Positions 51,905 through 59,547 of a stretch of DNA of 64,000 nt are shown here, in pieces (positions within the stretch are counted from its first letter, which is position 1; the number at the start of each line of letters is the position of its first letter). The DNA comes from Thermocaproicibacter sp041859875 (GTDB taxonomy: Bacteria; Bacillota; Clostridia; Oscillospirales; Acutalibacteraceae), in contig JBFLFY010000009.1 in the NCBI GenBank assembly GCA_041859875.1, positions 7,628-71,627 of the forward strand. Direction: 5' to 3'. The translations under genes and the position numbers were made by a program. The notes below the pieces were generated by a model. It searched no databases. It had not been told where the DNA came from and was given only the letters and a program-made list of their open reading frames with translations.

Positions 51905-52103
51905 CCTGTTCTCCCCTTTCCAGTAGAAAACGCCCCGTGTGCAGGCACTCAAGATACATTGTATACAACATCGAGATTCTTCGGCACATTAAGATAACAT
52001 CTTCGCCCGTAAGTCCCTTCAATTTCTGGCGGAGCGCCGCCGCATGGCTTTTCAGTGTTTCCGCTTCCCGCAGATACTGCATTCCCCAACTTCTGTAATT
52101 CAT
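51828..52103 (-). CDS. Hypothetical small helical protein upstream of the sigma-like gene
   Basis: 91 residues, mostly helical (YLREAETLKSHAAALRQKLK, VILMCRRISMLYTMYLECLH) with a basic, disordered tail. GGAGG lies 7 bases before the ATG at 52103. It overlaps the sigma-like gene in another frame, an arrangement often seen in phage-type regulatory gene pairs. Family not recognised. A 13-base operator-like palindrome lies just upstream at 52127-52139. Confidence 0.6.
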   Translation of the reverse strand: MNYRSWGMQYLREAETLKSHAAALRQKLKGLTGEDVILMCRRISMLYTMYLECLHTGRFLLERGEQGEPEQSLEPGANGGAASRRERRTGT

Positions 52104-52126
52104 TTGCTGAAACCTCCTTCACTTAT

Positions 52127-52139
52127 ACACGATATGTGT
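52127..52139. promoter_or_regulatory. Operator ACACGATATGTGT (minus-strand side)
   Basis: Near-palindrome sharing 12 of 13 bases with 52310-52322. It lies just upstream of a TATAAG -10-like element for the minus-strand pair at 52103. A single repressor probably reads both copies. Confidence 0.6.
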
Positions 52140-52164
52140 AGCTAAAAGGTAAAGCACTTTTTGT

Positions 52165-52196
52165 AGCACCGGTTTTCCGGTGCTGCATTTTTTATA
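52165..52196 (+). terminator. Hairpin with T-run inside the divergent control region
   Basis: AGCACCGG (52165-52172) pairs with CCGGTGCT around TTTT, followed on the plus strand by GCATTTTTT. No plus-strand gene precedes it, so it may terminate an antisense or short regulatory transcript, or shield the XRE gene. Confidence 0.5.
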
Positions 52197-52199
52197 GTA

Positions 52200-52215
52200 G
52201 CATCAAATTTGATGC
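52200..52215. promoter_or_regulatory. Perfect 16-base palindrome GCATCAAATTTGATGC
   Basis: An exact dyad in the 262-base gap between the divergent regulatory genes. It is a likely binding site for a second dimeric regulator. The rest of the gap holds no gene. Confidence 0.5.
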
Positions 52216-52301
52216 AGTACAAGCACTTTCCTGGACATTTCTGTCTTTCAGTGAAGAAAGGGTCATAAAATGGACTCTGCAGACTAGAGCAATTTTCAGG
52301 G

Positions 52302-52330
52302 TTGAATAAACACGATTTGTGTGCTATAAT
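52302..52330 (+). promoter_or_regulatory. XRE gene promoter with operator in its spacer
   Basis: TTGAAT at 52302-52307, a 17-base spacer, TATAAT at 52325-52330. The operator ACACGATTTGTGT (52310-52322) lies within the spacer, so bound repressor would block RNA polymerase. The ATG is at 52366 with AAGAGG upstream. Confidence 0.7.
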
Positions 52331-52365
52331 GGCCGCAGAAAGAAAAAAGAGAAGAGGTACACCCT

Positions 52366-52716
52366 ATGGATTCCGAAAGACTGAAGCAGCTTCGCCGGGA
52401 ACGCTGCCTAACACAGACGCAGCTGGCCAAACTGCTGAATATCTCCTCATCTGCCGTAGGGATGTACGAGCAGGGCCGCCGCGAACCGGACGGCGCTCTG
52501 CTGGCACGCATGGCAGCGGTGCTGCACTGCACAACGGACGAGTTGCTGGGCGTAGAGCAGCCGCATGAAGTTGGGGACGTGATTGACAGTTTTGCCCGTA
52601 CGCTGGAACAGCAGCCGGGACTGATGTTTCACGGCGCCCCTATGACAGCCGCCGACCGTGAAAAGCTTGTGAATGCCATCCGCATTGCCGCCGCTATTTC
52701 TTCCGGCCGAAAGTGA
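52366..52716 (+). CDS. XRE-family repressor (partner of an ImmA/IrrE protease)
   Basis: 116-residue Cro/C1-type regulator. The HTH reads LKQLRRERCLTQTQLAKLLN then SAVGMYEQGRREPDGALLAR. The C-terminal region (about 70-116) may dimerise or be the protease target. It is followed by an ImmA/IrrE metallopeptidase, whose known relatives cleave or inactivate the repressor on DNA damage. Its own promoter contains an ACACGATTTGTGT operator, so autorepression is likely. Confidence 0.85.
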   Translation: MDSERLKQLRRERCLTQTQLAKLLNISSSAVGMYEQGRREPDGALLARMAAVLHCTTDELLGVEQPHEVGDVIDSFARTLEQQPGLMFHGAPMTAADREKLVNAIRIAAAISSGRK

Positions 52717-52730
52717 ACGGCGGTGCTGGT

Positions 52731-53186
52731 ATGGAAAAGATACAGAAAACAGCGGATCACCTGGTCAAAAAATTTGGCACGGCCTCGCCTTTTGAACTGT
52801 GCGACTTTCTGCGGATTTCCGTGCGTATGTTCGACCTTCCCGAAAGTGTGCGCGGCCTCAGCTTGCAGAAGGTAGACGGCAGCCCCGTAATTCTGCTGAA
52901 CCAGACACTCGGCGAGTGGGAAAAGCGCTACTGCTGTGCGCACGAACTGGGGCATGAGCTGCTGCACAAAGGCCTGAATGCACAGACAATCGCCGACCGA
53001 ACCAACCTGTGCGTTCCGCGGCTTGAGAAAGAAGCCGATTATTTTGCCGCATGCCTCCTAATAGACCCTTCCCTCCCAGAATGGAGCGAAAACTACAACC
53101 CGCTTACGCTGCAACAGATAGCCTGCCTTTCCGGCCTTCCGGAAAAAATTGTCGTTCTCTGGCACGATTCTTCCGGGAAAAAATAA
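52731..53186 (+). CDS. ImmA/IrrE-family metallopeptidase
   Basis: 151-residue zinc protease with the HExxH motif AHELGHELLH at about 74-83 and the downstream EKEADYFAACLL third-ligand helix. The family (ICEBs1 ImmA, Deinococcus IrrE) cleaves XRE repressors to derepress mobile elements or stress genes. I prefer the ATG at 52731 (GGCGGTG 5 bases upstream); a GTG at 52713 overlapping the XRE stop by 4 bases is equally possible. It forms a two-gene unit with the XRE gene. Confidence 0.88.
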   Translation: MEKIQKTADHLVKKFGTASPFELCDFLRISVRMFDLPESVRGLSLQKVDGSPVILLNQTLGEWEKRYCCAHELGHELLHKGLNAQTIADRTNLCVPRLEKEADYFAACLLIDPSLPEWSENYNPLTLQQIACLSGLPEKIVVLWHDSSGKK

Positions 53187-53191
53187 GCACA

Positions 53192-53229
53192 AAAAAATGG
53201 CAGTGTGGAAAACCACACTGCCATTTTTT
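53192..53229. terminator. Bidirectional terminator between convergent genes
   Basis: A perfect 17-base-pair stem (53192-53208 with 53213-53229, TGGCAGTGTGG core) and AAAA loop, flanked by A- and T-runs. It separates the ImmA/IrrE gene from tadA. Confidence 0.9.
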
Positions 53230-53245
53230 CCTTTTCCATGCTGCA

Positions 53246-53719
53246 TCAGCGGCCCTTTTTCCGCAGATTCCGGAAAAAGTCCGTCAGAAGCGCCGCGCTT
53301 TCTTCCGCAAGCACTCCGCTTACAACTTCCGGTTTGTGATTGTACGGCAGGTCAAATAGATTTACAACCGAGCCGCAGGAACCGGCCTTTTTGTCACACG
53401 CGCCAAAAACGACACGCGGGATACGGGCATTAATAATTGCACCCGCGCACATGGGACAAGGCTCCAGTGTTACAAAAAGCTCGCACTGCCAAAGGCGCCA
53501 GCCCCCAAGTGCCCGGCAGGCTCCGTCAATCGCTTCCATCTCCGCATGGCAAAGCGCATTTTTTGCACTCTCGCGCCGGTTGTACCCGCAGGCCACAACT
53601 TCTTCGCCGCGCACAATCACAGCGCCAACCGGGACTTCGCCCTTTTCCGCAGCCTTCCGGGCAAGCTCCAGCGCCTGCCGCATAAAGCGTTCGTCGCGTG
53701 CATTCTCCTCTTCAGCCAT
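53246..53719 (-). CDS. tadA: tRNA-specific adenosine deaminase
   Basis: 157-residue zinc enzyme converting A34 to inosine in tRNA-Arg(ACG). Zinc and catalytic motifs are CHAEMEAI (His, Glu) and LEPCPMCAGAI (two Cys), and the C-terminal region has GSVVNLFDL. I chose the ATG at 53719, which overlaps the upstream CPBP gene stop by 8 bases; the frame to 53887 runs inside that gene. Translational coupling replaces a good ribosome site. Confidence 0.93.
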   Translation of the reverse strand: MAEEENARDERFMRQALELARKAAEKGEVPVGAVIVRGEEVVACGYNRRESAKNALCHAEMEAIDGACRALGGWRLWQCELFVTLEPCPMCAGAIINARIPRVVFGACDKKAGSCGSVVNLFDLPYNHKPEVVSGVLAEESAALLTDFFRNLRKKGR

Positions 53720-54731
53720 GGTACAGCCTATAAATTGAAGAAACGACGGCGTAAAGGATGAAAACGATTCCGCCAAAACTTCCAAGTGCCGCACCAAAGC
53801 GCGAAGAAAACGAAAGAGCTGTTTTTTTCTCCGGGCCGGAAACGAGAAGATGCTTAACTGCAAGAATAATAACGGCAACCACGCCAAGCACCAGAATCAG
53901 CATGGAAACAGCCCCGTTCAGCCAGAGTGAAGCGTTCTTCCCATAAAAACGCGTTGCCATTTCATACAGGACGGAAAGCCCGTTATTCACCATATGAATC
54001 AGGATGGAAGGCAGAAGCGAATTTGTGCGCACGGCAACATACCCAAGCGCCAGCCCACAGAGAAACGCAAAAACCATCTGAATAAAGTTTCCGTGATAGA
54101 AACCGAACAGCATGGCGGAAAACACCACTGCCAGCCCATCGCCCCAGCGGCGCAGGCTCTGAAGAATCACGCCGCGAAACATCATTTCTTCTACAAGCGG
54201 CGGTATTAAAACAACATTAATAAAGTAAAGGAACAGCACCTGCGGGTCGTTAGTCAGCGGGGATGTGGGCATCTCGCCGCTGAAGCCAAAGAACTTTTGA
54301 ATTTGGGAAACGGCATTGGCCGGAAAATTGGCAAGCAGGCAAACCATACAGCCGAAAGCGACAAACAGAAGCGTTTCCCAAGTTTTCGTCTTATGGAAAG
54401 GCAGCCCTCTGGAAAGCGGAGTGCGGGTCGCTGCAAAATAAATCAGGGCCGGGGCCGCCAGGCCAACCAGATAATCGGCACAGGAAACCAGATAATAAAC
54501 AACAGGCGGCAAACCGATAAACCCGTCTGCCGTCGATTTGATAGGATACCCCATTGACTTCAGAAAAAACAAGCTGATTCCCGGAAGAAGCCACGACATG
54601 AGAAAAATTCCAATCAGCGCTGCCCAGCAAACGCCGTTTGCTGTTCTGCGCAGCTGCCTGCGTTCCTCAAAAAGAGCCGCGAAATACGGCGGGCGGTAAT
54701 TGCTGTAAGGGCCTCCGGCTGTTACATACAT
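53712..54731 (-). CDS. CPBP-family intramembrane glutamic protease (CAAX-type)
   Basis: 339-residue membrane protein with about eight TM segments. The ABI/CPBP motifs are EEMMFRG (catalytic Glu pair), FGFYHGN and ILIHMVNN. In bacteria these proteases process bacteriocin or signalling peptides, or confer immunity; in this case no peptide gene adjoins. AGGAG lies 9 bases before the ATG at 54731; the one at 54737 is too close. Co-transcribed with tadA. Confidence 0.85.
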   Translation of the reverse strand: MYVTAGGPYSNYRPPYFAALFEERRQLRRTANGVCWAALIGIFLMSWLLPGISLFFLKSMGYPIKSTADGFIGLPPVVYYLVSCADYLVGLAAPALIYFAATRTPLSRGLPFHKTKTWETLLFVAFGCMVCLLANFPANAVSQIQKFFGFSGEMPTSPLTNDPQVLFLYFINVVLIPPLVEEMMFRGVILQSLRRWGDGLAVVFSAMLFGFYHGNFIQMVFAFLCGLALGYVAVRTNSLLPSILIHMVNNGLSVLYEMATRFYGKNASLWLNGAVSMLILVLGVVAVIILAVKHLLVSGPEKKTALSFSSRFGAALGSFGGIVFILYAVVSSIYRLYHG

Positions 54732-54821
54732 GAGCATTTTCTCCTGACTGAACTAAAATGAAAGTAGATTCTTTACAAAATCCTGACTGCCGGTAAAGTT
54801 CAAAATAAGCGGCTGAGTCCT

Positions 54822-55844
54822 TTATGAACCCAGACTGCTGTAAACCGTAATGGCATCTTTAATTTCCGCGCGGTAAAGGTTTTTCGCCCCTGCCGTAACC
54901 AAAATATATTCTTTTCCGTTAAAGGAGGCAAGGCTTGCGAGGCAAAGCCCCGCCTCATCTGTGTAGCCGACTTTTCCACCAAGGATGGTTGCTTTTCCCG
55001 CCCGATTGCTTTTCAGGCAGCGGAACATGGTACTTTCAAAAGATATGCCATCGCTGTGCTTATTCGTCGGTGAAGTCGTGTAGCGCGGCGTTGTAAAAAC
55101 GCTGCGGAACGTGCTGTTTTTCAGGGCATAGCATAAAGCGGCGGCAATATCTTTCACAGTAGAGTAGTGCTTCGCGTCATACAGACCCGTCGTATTAACA
55201 AAATGTGTATTTGTCATGCCCAGCACGGCAGCCTTGCGGTTCATGGCGGCGGCAAGACCTGCTTCGGAGCCTTCCAGCCGGTCGGCAAGCCCGGCACAGC
55301 ACTCCGCGCCGCTCGGAAGGATAGCTCCATAAAGCAAATCGTGCATTGTCACCTGCTCATCCGGCACAAAGCCGGCCATGGAAGCATCTTCCTCATACAT
55401 CTTATCAAAAATAGGCTTTGGCAAAGTGACCTTTTCCTGCAGATCTTTCGTTTCTTCTATTGCGACAATCGCCGTCATAATTTTCGTCATGGAAGCCGGG
55501 TAAATTTTTTTCTCTGCATCCTTCTCCAGCAGAACCGTTCTGTCATCCGCGCAGATTAAAATGGCGGCGGGGCTGTAGATGCTTTTTTTCAGCTTCTCCG
55601 AATCCTTCACAACAGCCGGATCCGGCTTCACGGTAAACCGGACGGTTTCATCCGGCTTGCTCGAAACAGGGGCAGCCGAAGACCGGCTTCCTTTTTTTTG
55701 AGCTGAATTCTTAGCCTGCGGCACATCCTTCATGCACGCGCTTGTTTTTTCCCCCGCCAGCACATGGAAAGCAAAGAAGCACACTGCTAACACCATTGCC
55801 GCTAAAATACCCGCAGTTGTCTTCCGGTATTTGCCGTTCATCAA
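54822..55844 (-). CDS. Serine-type D-Ala-D-Ala carboxypeptidase (DacF/PBP5-like)
   Basis: 340-residue penicillin-binding peptidase that trims peptidoglycan stem peptides. It has an N-terminal membrane/signal segment (about 10-30), a linker, and the active-site triad SMTK (S118-K121), SGA (178-180, Ala where PBPs usually carry Asn) and KVG (in place of KTG). Relatives with SGA are known among clostridial DacF-like proteins, so activity is still likely. It lacks the C-terminal beta domain of PBP5. Monocistronic. Confidence 0.85.
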   Translation of the reverse strand: MMNGKYRKTTAGILAAMVLAVCFFAFHVLAGEKTSACMKDVPQAKNSAQKKGSRSSAAPVSSKPDETVRFTVKPDPAVVKDSEKLKKSIYSPAAILICADDRTVLLEKDAEKKIYPASMTKIMTAIVAIEETKDLQEKVTLPKPIFDKMYEEDASMAGFVPDEQVTMHDLLYGAILPSGAECCAGLADRLEGSEAGLAAAMNRKAAVLGMTNTHFVNTTGLYDAKHYSTVKDIAAALCYALKNSTFRSVFTTPRYTTSPTNKHSDGISFESTMFRCLKSNRAGKATILGGKVGYTDEAGLCLASLASFNGKEYILVTAGAKNLYRAEIKDAITVYSSLGS

Positions 55845-55980
55845 TCCGTATTCTCCCCACTCGGCCGGTTGTCGCAGCCGGCACTATATTCCTAATAAAA
55901 GATATAATAAATCTTTAATGCACTATTGTCAACTGAAGAAAATGGCACTGTTTTTACTTGTCATAAGTATGATATTGTAC

Positions 55981-56015
55981 AAAAAAGCTCCCGGGAACAT
56001 GACGTTCCGGGGAGC
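55981..56015 (-). terminator. Terminator of tRNA-Thr
   Basis: GCTCCCGGGAAC (55987-55998) pairs with 56004-56015 with one mismatch and a 5-base loop. On the minus strand it is followed by T6. Confidence 0.85.
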
Positions 56016-56022
56016 TTCACCT

Positions 56023-56098
56023 TGGAGCTACTGGTCCGACTCGAACGGACGACCTGCGCATTACGAATGCGCTGCTCTACCAACTGAGCCACAGTAGC
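56023..56098 (-). tRNA. tRNA-Thr (anticodon CGT)
   Basis: 76 bases including encoded CCA. Acceptor GCTACTG pairs with CAGTAGC, D arm GCTCAGTTGGTAGAGC, anticodon stem-loop GCGCA-TTCGTAA-TGCGC (anticodon CGU, codon ACG), T arm GTCCGTTCGAGTCGGAC. Its own terminator follows. Confidence 0.97.
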
Positions 56099-56185
56099 AA
56101 AAACTGCTGACTAAGTAATTATACTAAATTCATGCAGCTTCGTCAAGGGTCTTTCACGAAAAATAGGCTTTTTCGGCCGCGCTGC

Positions 56186-57001
56186 TCAGTGTGCCAGCAG
56201 AAAATAGGCCAGCACAGCCGCGCCGAGCGCTATGCGGTAATAGCCAAAAGGCTTAAAGTTATGCTTTTTCACATAACCTACCAGAAAGCGGATGGCCGCG
56301 ATTGATACAAGGAAAGAAACGACAACGCCCGTAAGAAGTACGGCGGCTTCCATCGGCGTATAATGCAGCCCGAATTTTATCAGTTTCACAAGGCTCGCGC
56401 CAAACATGGTGGGGATGGCAAGGAAAAACGTAAATTCCGCCGCGGTTCCGCGGGAAATGCCAATCAGCAGAGCGCCGAGTATGGTCGCGCCGGAGCGGGA
56501 TGTGCCCGGAATCAGTGCCAGCGCCTGAAAAAGGCCTATCACAAACGCGGATTTGTAGTCAATCTGCGGAATGGTGCGAATGGATGGAACCCGGTTTTTG
56601 TTCCAGTTTTCCACAACAATGAAAAGAACACCGTAAAGAATCAGCGTAACAGCAACGGTTTTATAATTGTATAGAGCCGCGTCAATTTTATTGTTGAACG
56701 GTACAAGCGGTATCAGCGGCAAACAGGCGACGATTACTTTTTTCCAAAGGGAATACGTATCTTTCTTTTCCTGCGGCGACTTTTTGCCGGAGAACGGGTT
56801 CAGCTTATGGAAGTACAAAACTACAACGCCCATTATGGCGCCAAGCTGAATCACAACGCGGAACATTTCCATAAAGTTTGCCGGCATATTAAGGTGAACA
56901 AAATTTTCCAACAGAATTAGGTGGCCGGTGCTGCTGATTGGCAGCCACTCCGTTATGCCTTCAATAATGCCGAATAGAATCGCTTTTAAAATCTCAGCCA
57001 T
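56186..57001 (-). CDS. uppP: Undecaprenyl-diphosphatase
   Basis: Integral membrane enzyme of 271 residues recycling undecaprenyl pyrophosphate to the monophosphate carrier for wall synthesis; its activity confers bacitracin tolerance. The two signature blocks are present: EGITEWLPISSTGH near the N-terminus and LALIPGTSRSGATI in the middle, with about eight TM segments. Monocistronic, with tRNA-Thr next along the minus strand. Confidence 0.95.
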   Translation of the reverse strand: MAEILKAILFGIIEGITEWLPISSTGHLILLENFVHLNMPANFMEMFRVVIQLGAIMGVVVLYFHKLNPFSGKKSPQEKKDTYSLWKKVIVACLPLIPLVPFNNKIDAALYNYKTVAVTLILYGVLFIVVENWNKNRVPSIRTIPQIDYKSAFVIGLFQALALIPGTSRSGATILGALLIGISRGTAAEFTFFLAIPTMFGASLVKLIKFGLHYTPMEAAVLLTGVVVSFLVSIAAIRFLVGYVKKHNFKPFGYYRIALGAAVLAYFLLAH

Positions 57002-57149
57002 GAATGAATCACCCGCAATTCAGTTATTCCTGCCGCCTTGTGCAGCAGCGGTTTCATTATACGGGATATTCCCTGCGAATTCAGGCGGAATGTGAGGGAT
57101 TTCGTCATCGTATTTTTTGCGGGTAAATTCGCGTTTCAGCAATGATAAA

Positions 57150-57178
57150 TTGTTTCTTTTTCTAAAATATGTTATATT
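57150..57178 (+). promoter_or_regulatory. Promoter of the P-loop kinase gene
   Basis: TTGTTT at 57150-57155, a 17-base spacer, TATATT at 57173-57178, about 60 bases before the ATG at 57237. Confidence 0.5.
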
Positions 57179-57236
57179 AAATTAAAATACAGTTATCCTA
57201 ATTATTGATTGAAAAAGAATCGAGCTGAGAAAAACG

Positions 57237-57830
57237 ATGAAAAGGCTGATTTTAGTAACCTCACCGCCGGCCTGCGGGAAAACCTATATTTCTAAAAAGC
57301 TGGCCGAAAACCTGAAGCACGTCGTGTACCTTGACAAAGACACGCTCATAGGACTTTCGAACGTCGTCTTCGACGTAGCCGGGCAGGAACGGAACCGAAG
57401 CTCCGCATTCTTTGAAAAGTACATTCGGAACCCGGAGTACGACGTGATTGTCGCCCTGGCGCTGGAAGCGCTTCAGTATGACGATATTGTGCTGATTAAC
57501 GCGCCGTTTTCACGGGAAGTGCGGAACCAGGACTATATGAACGGCCTAAAGGAAAAGCTGAAAAAATACGGCGCGCGCCTTACGGTAGTCTGGGTAGAAA
57601 CTTCGCTGGAAGTATGCAGACAGCGCATGGCGGCACGCAATTCTGAGCGCGACACCTGGAAACTTGCGCACTGGGATGAATACATTGCAACACAGGATTT
57701 CAGCATTCCAAAAAATCTGGATGACCCCGCTGTAATCGATGACCTTTTGGTCTTTCAAAATTCATCCGACGAGGAATATGCGGACTCCATGAAAAAAATT
57801 CTGGGTATTATTGAAAATCCAGGCACATGA
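57237..57830 (+). CDS. P-loop kinase-like ATPase (AAA_33 type)
   Basis: 197-residue cytosolic protein resembling zeta-toxin/chloramphenicol-phosphotransferase-like small kinases. It has Walker A TSPPACGKTYISKKL, a DKDT motif (YLDKDTLIGLS) typical of kinases that phosphorylate a small molecule, a Walker-B-like DIVLINAPFSREVR and the lid CRQRMAARNSERD. No antitoxin is adjacent. The substrate is unknown. It ends at a hairpin terminator and is separate from the dehydrogenase gene. Confidence 0.75.
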   Translation: MKRLILVTSPPACGKTYISKKLAENLKHVVYLDKDTLIGLSNVVFDVAGQERNRSSAFFEKYIRNPEYDVIVALALEALQYDDIVLINAPFSREVRNQDYMNGLKEKLKKYGARLTVVWVETSLEVCRQRMAARNSERDTWKLAHWDEYIATQDFSIPKNLDDPAVIDDLLVFQNSSDEEYADSMKKILGIIENPGT

Positions 57831-57846
57831 GTTTCACACTGTTTCC

Positions 57847-57878
57847 GCCTGTCAGGCTAAACCGGGCAGGCATTTTTT
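57847..57878 (+). terminator. Terminator after the kinase gene
   Basis: GCCTG (57847-57851) pairs with CAGGC (57867-57871), with possible inner pairing, followed by ATTTTTTAT. Confidence 0.65.
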
Positions 57879-57879
57879 A

Positions 57880-57908
57880 TTGACATTTGAAAGGTATCCG
57901 GCTAAAAT
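57880..57908 (+). promoter_or_regulatory. Promoter of the dehydrogenase gene, with a leader hairpin
   Basis: TTGACA at 57880-57885, exactly 17 bases, TAAAAT at 57903-57908. The 100-base leader contains a hairpin with ATGCAGCGAAAA and TTTTCGCTGCAT arms (about 57920-57957), starting close to the expected transcript 5' end, where it may protect the mRNA. Confidence 0.7.
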
Positions 57909-58015
57909 GATGAATAATCATGCAGCGAAAAATTCACTGTAGGGGCTTTTCGCTGCATCATTTACAGCTTTGGAAAACGTCAAAGCTCAAATCAACTTAA
58001 CAGGAGGTCATACAG

Positions 58016-58966
58016 ATGAAAACAAGAAAAGCAGGAGTGATTGGTCTTGGGCACGTTGGAGCCCACGTGGCATACAGCATTGCCGTACAGGGAATCGTGG
58101 ACGAAATTGTGCTGGTAGACCAGAACGAGAGCAAAGTTTCCAGCGAGTGCCAGGACTTAATGGACAGCGTCGTCTACCTTCCCCACCGGGTAAAGGTTAC
58201 TGTCGGCGGGTTTGCCGACTTAGGCGACTGCGACATTCTAATTAACAGCACCGGCTACATTGGCCTCCTTCGCAACAATAACAACCGCCTGATGGAAATG
58301 GATTTTACCATTGCGGCGGTCAACGGCTATGTAGATAAAATCAAAGCTTCCGGCTTTAACGGCGTACTCATCAACATCACAAACCCCTGTGACATTGTCA
58401 CCCGGCAGCTCGCGCTTGGGCTCGGACTTCCGCGCGGGCGTGTATTCGGCACCGGCACCGGTCTTGACACTGCCCGCCTGATTTCTACGCTGGCACAGCA
58501 GACCGGAATTGACCATAAATCCATCACGGCCTATATGCTCGGCGAACACGGCAGCGACCAGTTTGCGGCTTGGTCCTGTGTTTCGTTCCGCGGAAAATTG
58601 CTTGACGAATGGGCAAAAACCGACAAGCGTTTTCAGTTTGACCGCGATGAGATGCAGAAAACCGCTATTGCAGCAGGGTGGCGTACATTCAGCGGCAAAT
58701 ACTGCACAGAATATGCAATTGCAAGCACTGCGGCACGGATGGCACATATTGTCCTGCACGACGAAAAGCAGATTATGCCGGCAAGCTGCGAACTTTGCGG
58801 CGAATATGGAGAATCCGGGCTGTTTGCCGGAGTTCCTGCCGTTCTCGGCGCGAACGGTGCAGAAGAAATTGTGGAGCTTCCCCTTGCGGCAGAAGAGCAG
58901 GCAAAGTTCCACCACTGCTGCACACAGATTAAAGCCAATATGGAACATCTGAAAGACATCCACTGA
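58016..58966 (+). CDS. L-2-hydroxyacid dehydrogenase (LDH/HicDH-like)
   Basis: 316-residue NAD-dependent enzyme of the lactate/malate dehydrogenase family. It has the nucleotide loop GLGHVGAHVA, LVDQN (Asp for NAD preference), NITNPCDIVT, GLDTAR with D151 and R154, and the catalytic H178 in GEHGSDQFAAW. The specificity loop is STGYIGLLRNNNNR, without the LDH Gln and two residues longer than in LDH, similar to L-2-hydroxyisocaproate dehydrogenases. Reduction of branched or longer 2-keto acids is therefore more likely than pyruvate. AGGAGG precedes the ATG. Confidence 0.82.
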   Translation: MKTRKAGVIGLGHVGAHVAYSIAVQGIVDEIVLVDQNESKVSSECQDLMDSVVYLPHRVKVTVGGFADLGDCDILINSTGYIGLLRNNNNRLMEMDFTIAAVNGYVDKIKASGFNGVLINITNPCDIVTRQLALGLGLPRGRVFGTGTGLDTARLISTLAQQTGIDHKSITAYMLGEHGSDQFAAWSCVSFRGKLLDEWAKTDKRFQFDRDEMQKTAIAAGWRTFSGKYCTEYAIASTAARMAHIVLHDEKQIMPASCELCGEYGESGLFAGVPAVLGANGAEEIVELPLAAEEQAKFHHCCTQIKANMEHLKDIH

Positions 58967-59007
58967 CAGCACCTGCAGAAAATAGCCTTTCTTCCAAGCG
59001 GGGAGCC

Positions 59008-59033
59008 GCTGTTTGCTGTACGAAGCAAACAGC
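59008..59033 (+). terminator. Hairpin after the dehydrogenase gene
   Basis: A perfect 10-base-pair stem (GCTGTTTGCT, 59008-59017 with 59024-59033) and 6-base loop. The following AATTTCC is a poor T-run, so termination may be partial. Confidence 0.5.
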
Positions 59034-59042
59034 AATTTCCTG

Positions 59043-59071
59043 TTGACACAAGCTTTCACTTATGTTAAGGT
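59043..59071 (+). promoter_or_regulatory. Candidate promoter of the polyamine operon
   Basis: TTGACA at 59043-59048, a 17-base spacer, TAAGGT at 59066-59071 (keeps only the key T, A and final T of the -10). If used, the leader to 59548 is about 470 bases. Confidence 0.4.
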
Positions 59072-59547
59072 TATTTCGGAAAGATACGAGAGATCAGAGT
59101 CTTTCCCGCAATTTTTTGGACCACTCCAACAGGGAGTTAAGGCCATACGGACAGCCGGGTCCACTGCCGAACGGCAACTTTGTTGCCTTATTGATTGAGT
59201 TAAAAGCTCAAATTTTGTAAGTTGGTTCCTTTTAAAATCGAACCGCGCTTTTGTGCACAGACTTGTGAAACGGTCAATAAGAGTAGTAAAAGTGTAATTG
59301 CTATATAGACTCTGACAGTTCCAGCTTCTTTTGAATCAGAATAACAGCGGCCGCTGTTCTTATGCGGCCTTCTGCACGATGCTTCGGCCCGGTGCGGTTT
59401 CTCCTTTTGAGGGTGAATTTCTGCACACACCGAAATCGGTACTTTCTTTCAAAATAAGACGCAAGCAGCACAGAATGCTGCCTGCGTTTTTTTATTGCCT
59501 GTTGCAAGGGTGCAAAACCTGGAACCAACCGTTTATGAGGTGAAAAA
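59072..59547 (+). other. Long structured leader before the arginine decarboxylase gene
   Basis: No gene is visible in this 476-base stretch. It has successive hairpins: GGCAAC/GTTGCC at 59173-59187, TTGAG/CTCAA at 59195-59211, a perfect dyad AACAGCGGCCGCTGTT at 59343-59358, ACCGA/TCGGT near 59429-59440. It ends in an intrinsic terminator (ACGCAAGCAGC stem at 59459-59487, then T7) about 55 bases before the start codon. This looks like an attenuated leader; I could not match a known riboswitch or T-box. Confidence 0.45.
59459..59493 (+). terminator. Terminator or attenuator upstream of the polyamine operon
   Basis: An 11-base stem (59459-59469 with 59477-59487) with one mismatch and a T7 run, located inside the leader, 55 bases before the decarboxylase ATG. 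Confidence 0.75.

Noticed and set aside
59200..59260. T-box leader suggested by GAACCGCG near 59240
   Set aside because: The full AGGGTGGNACCGCG element and a specifier stem are not present.
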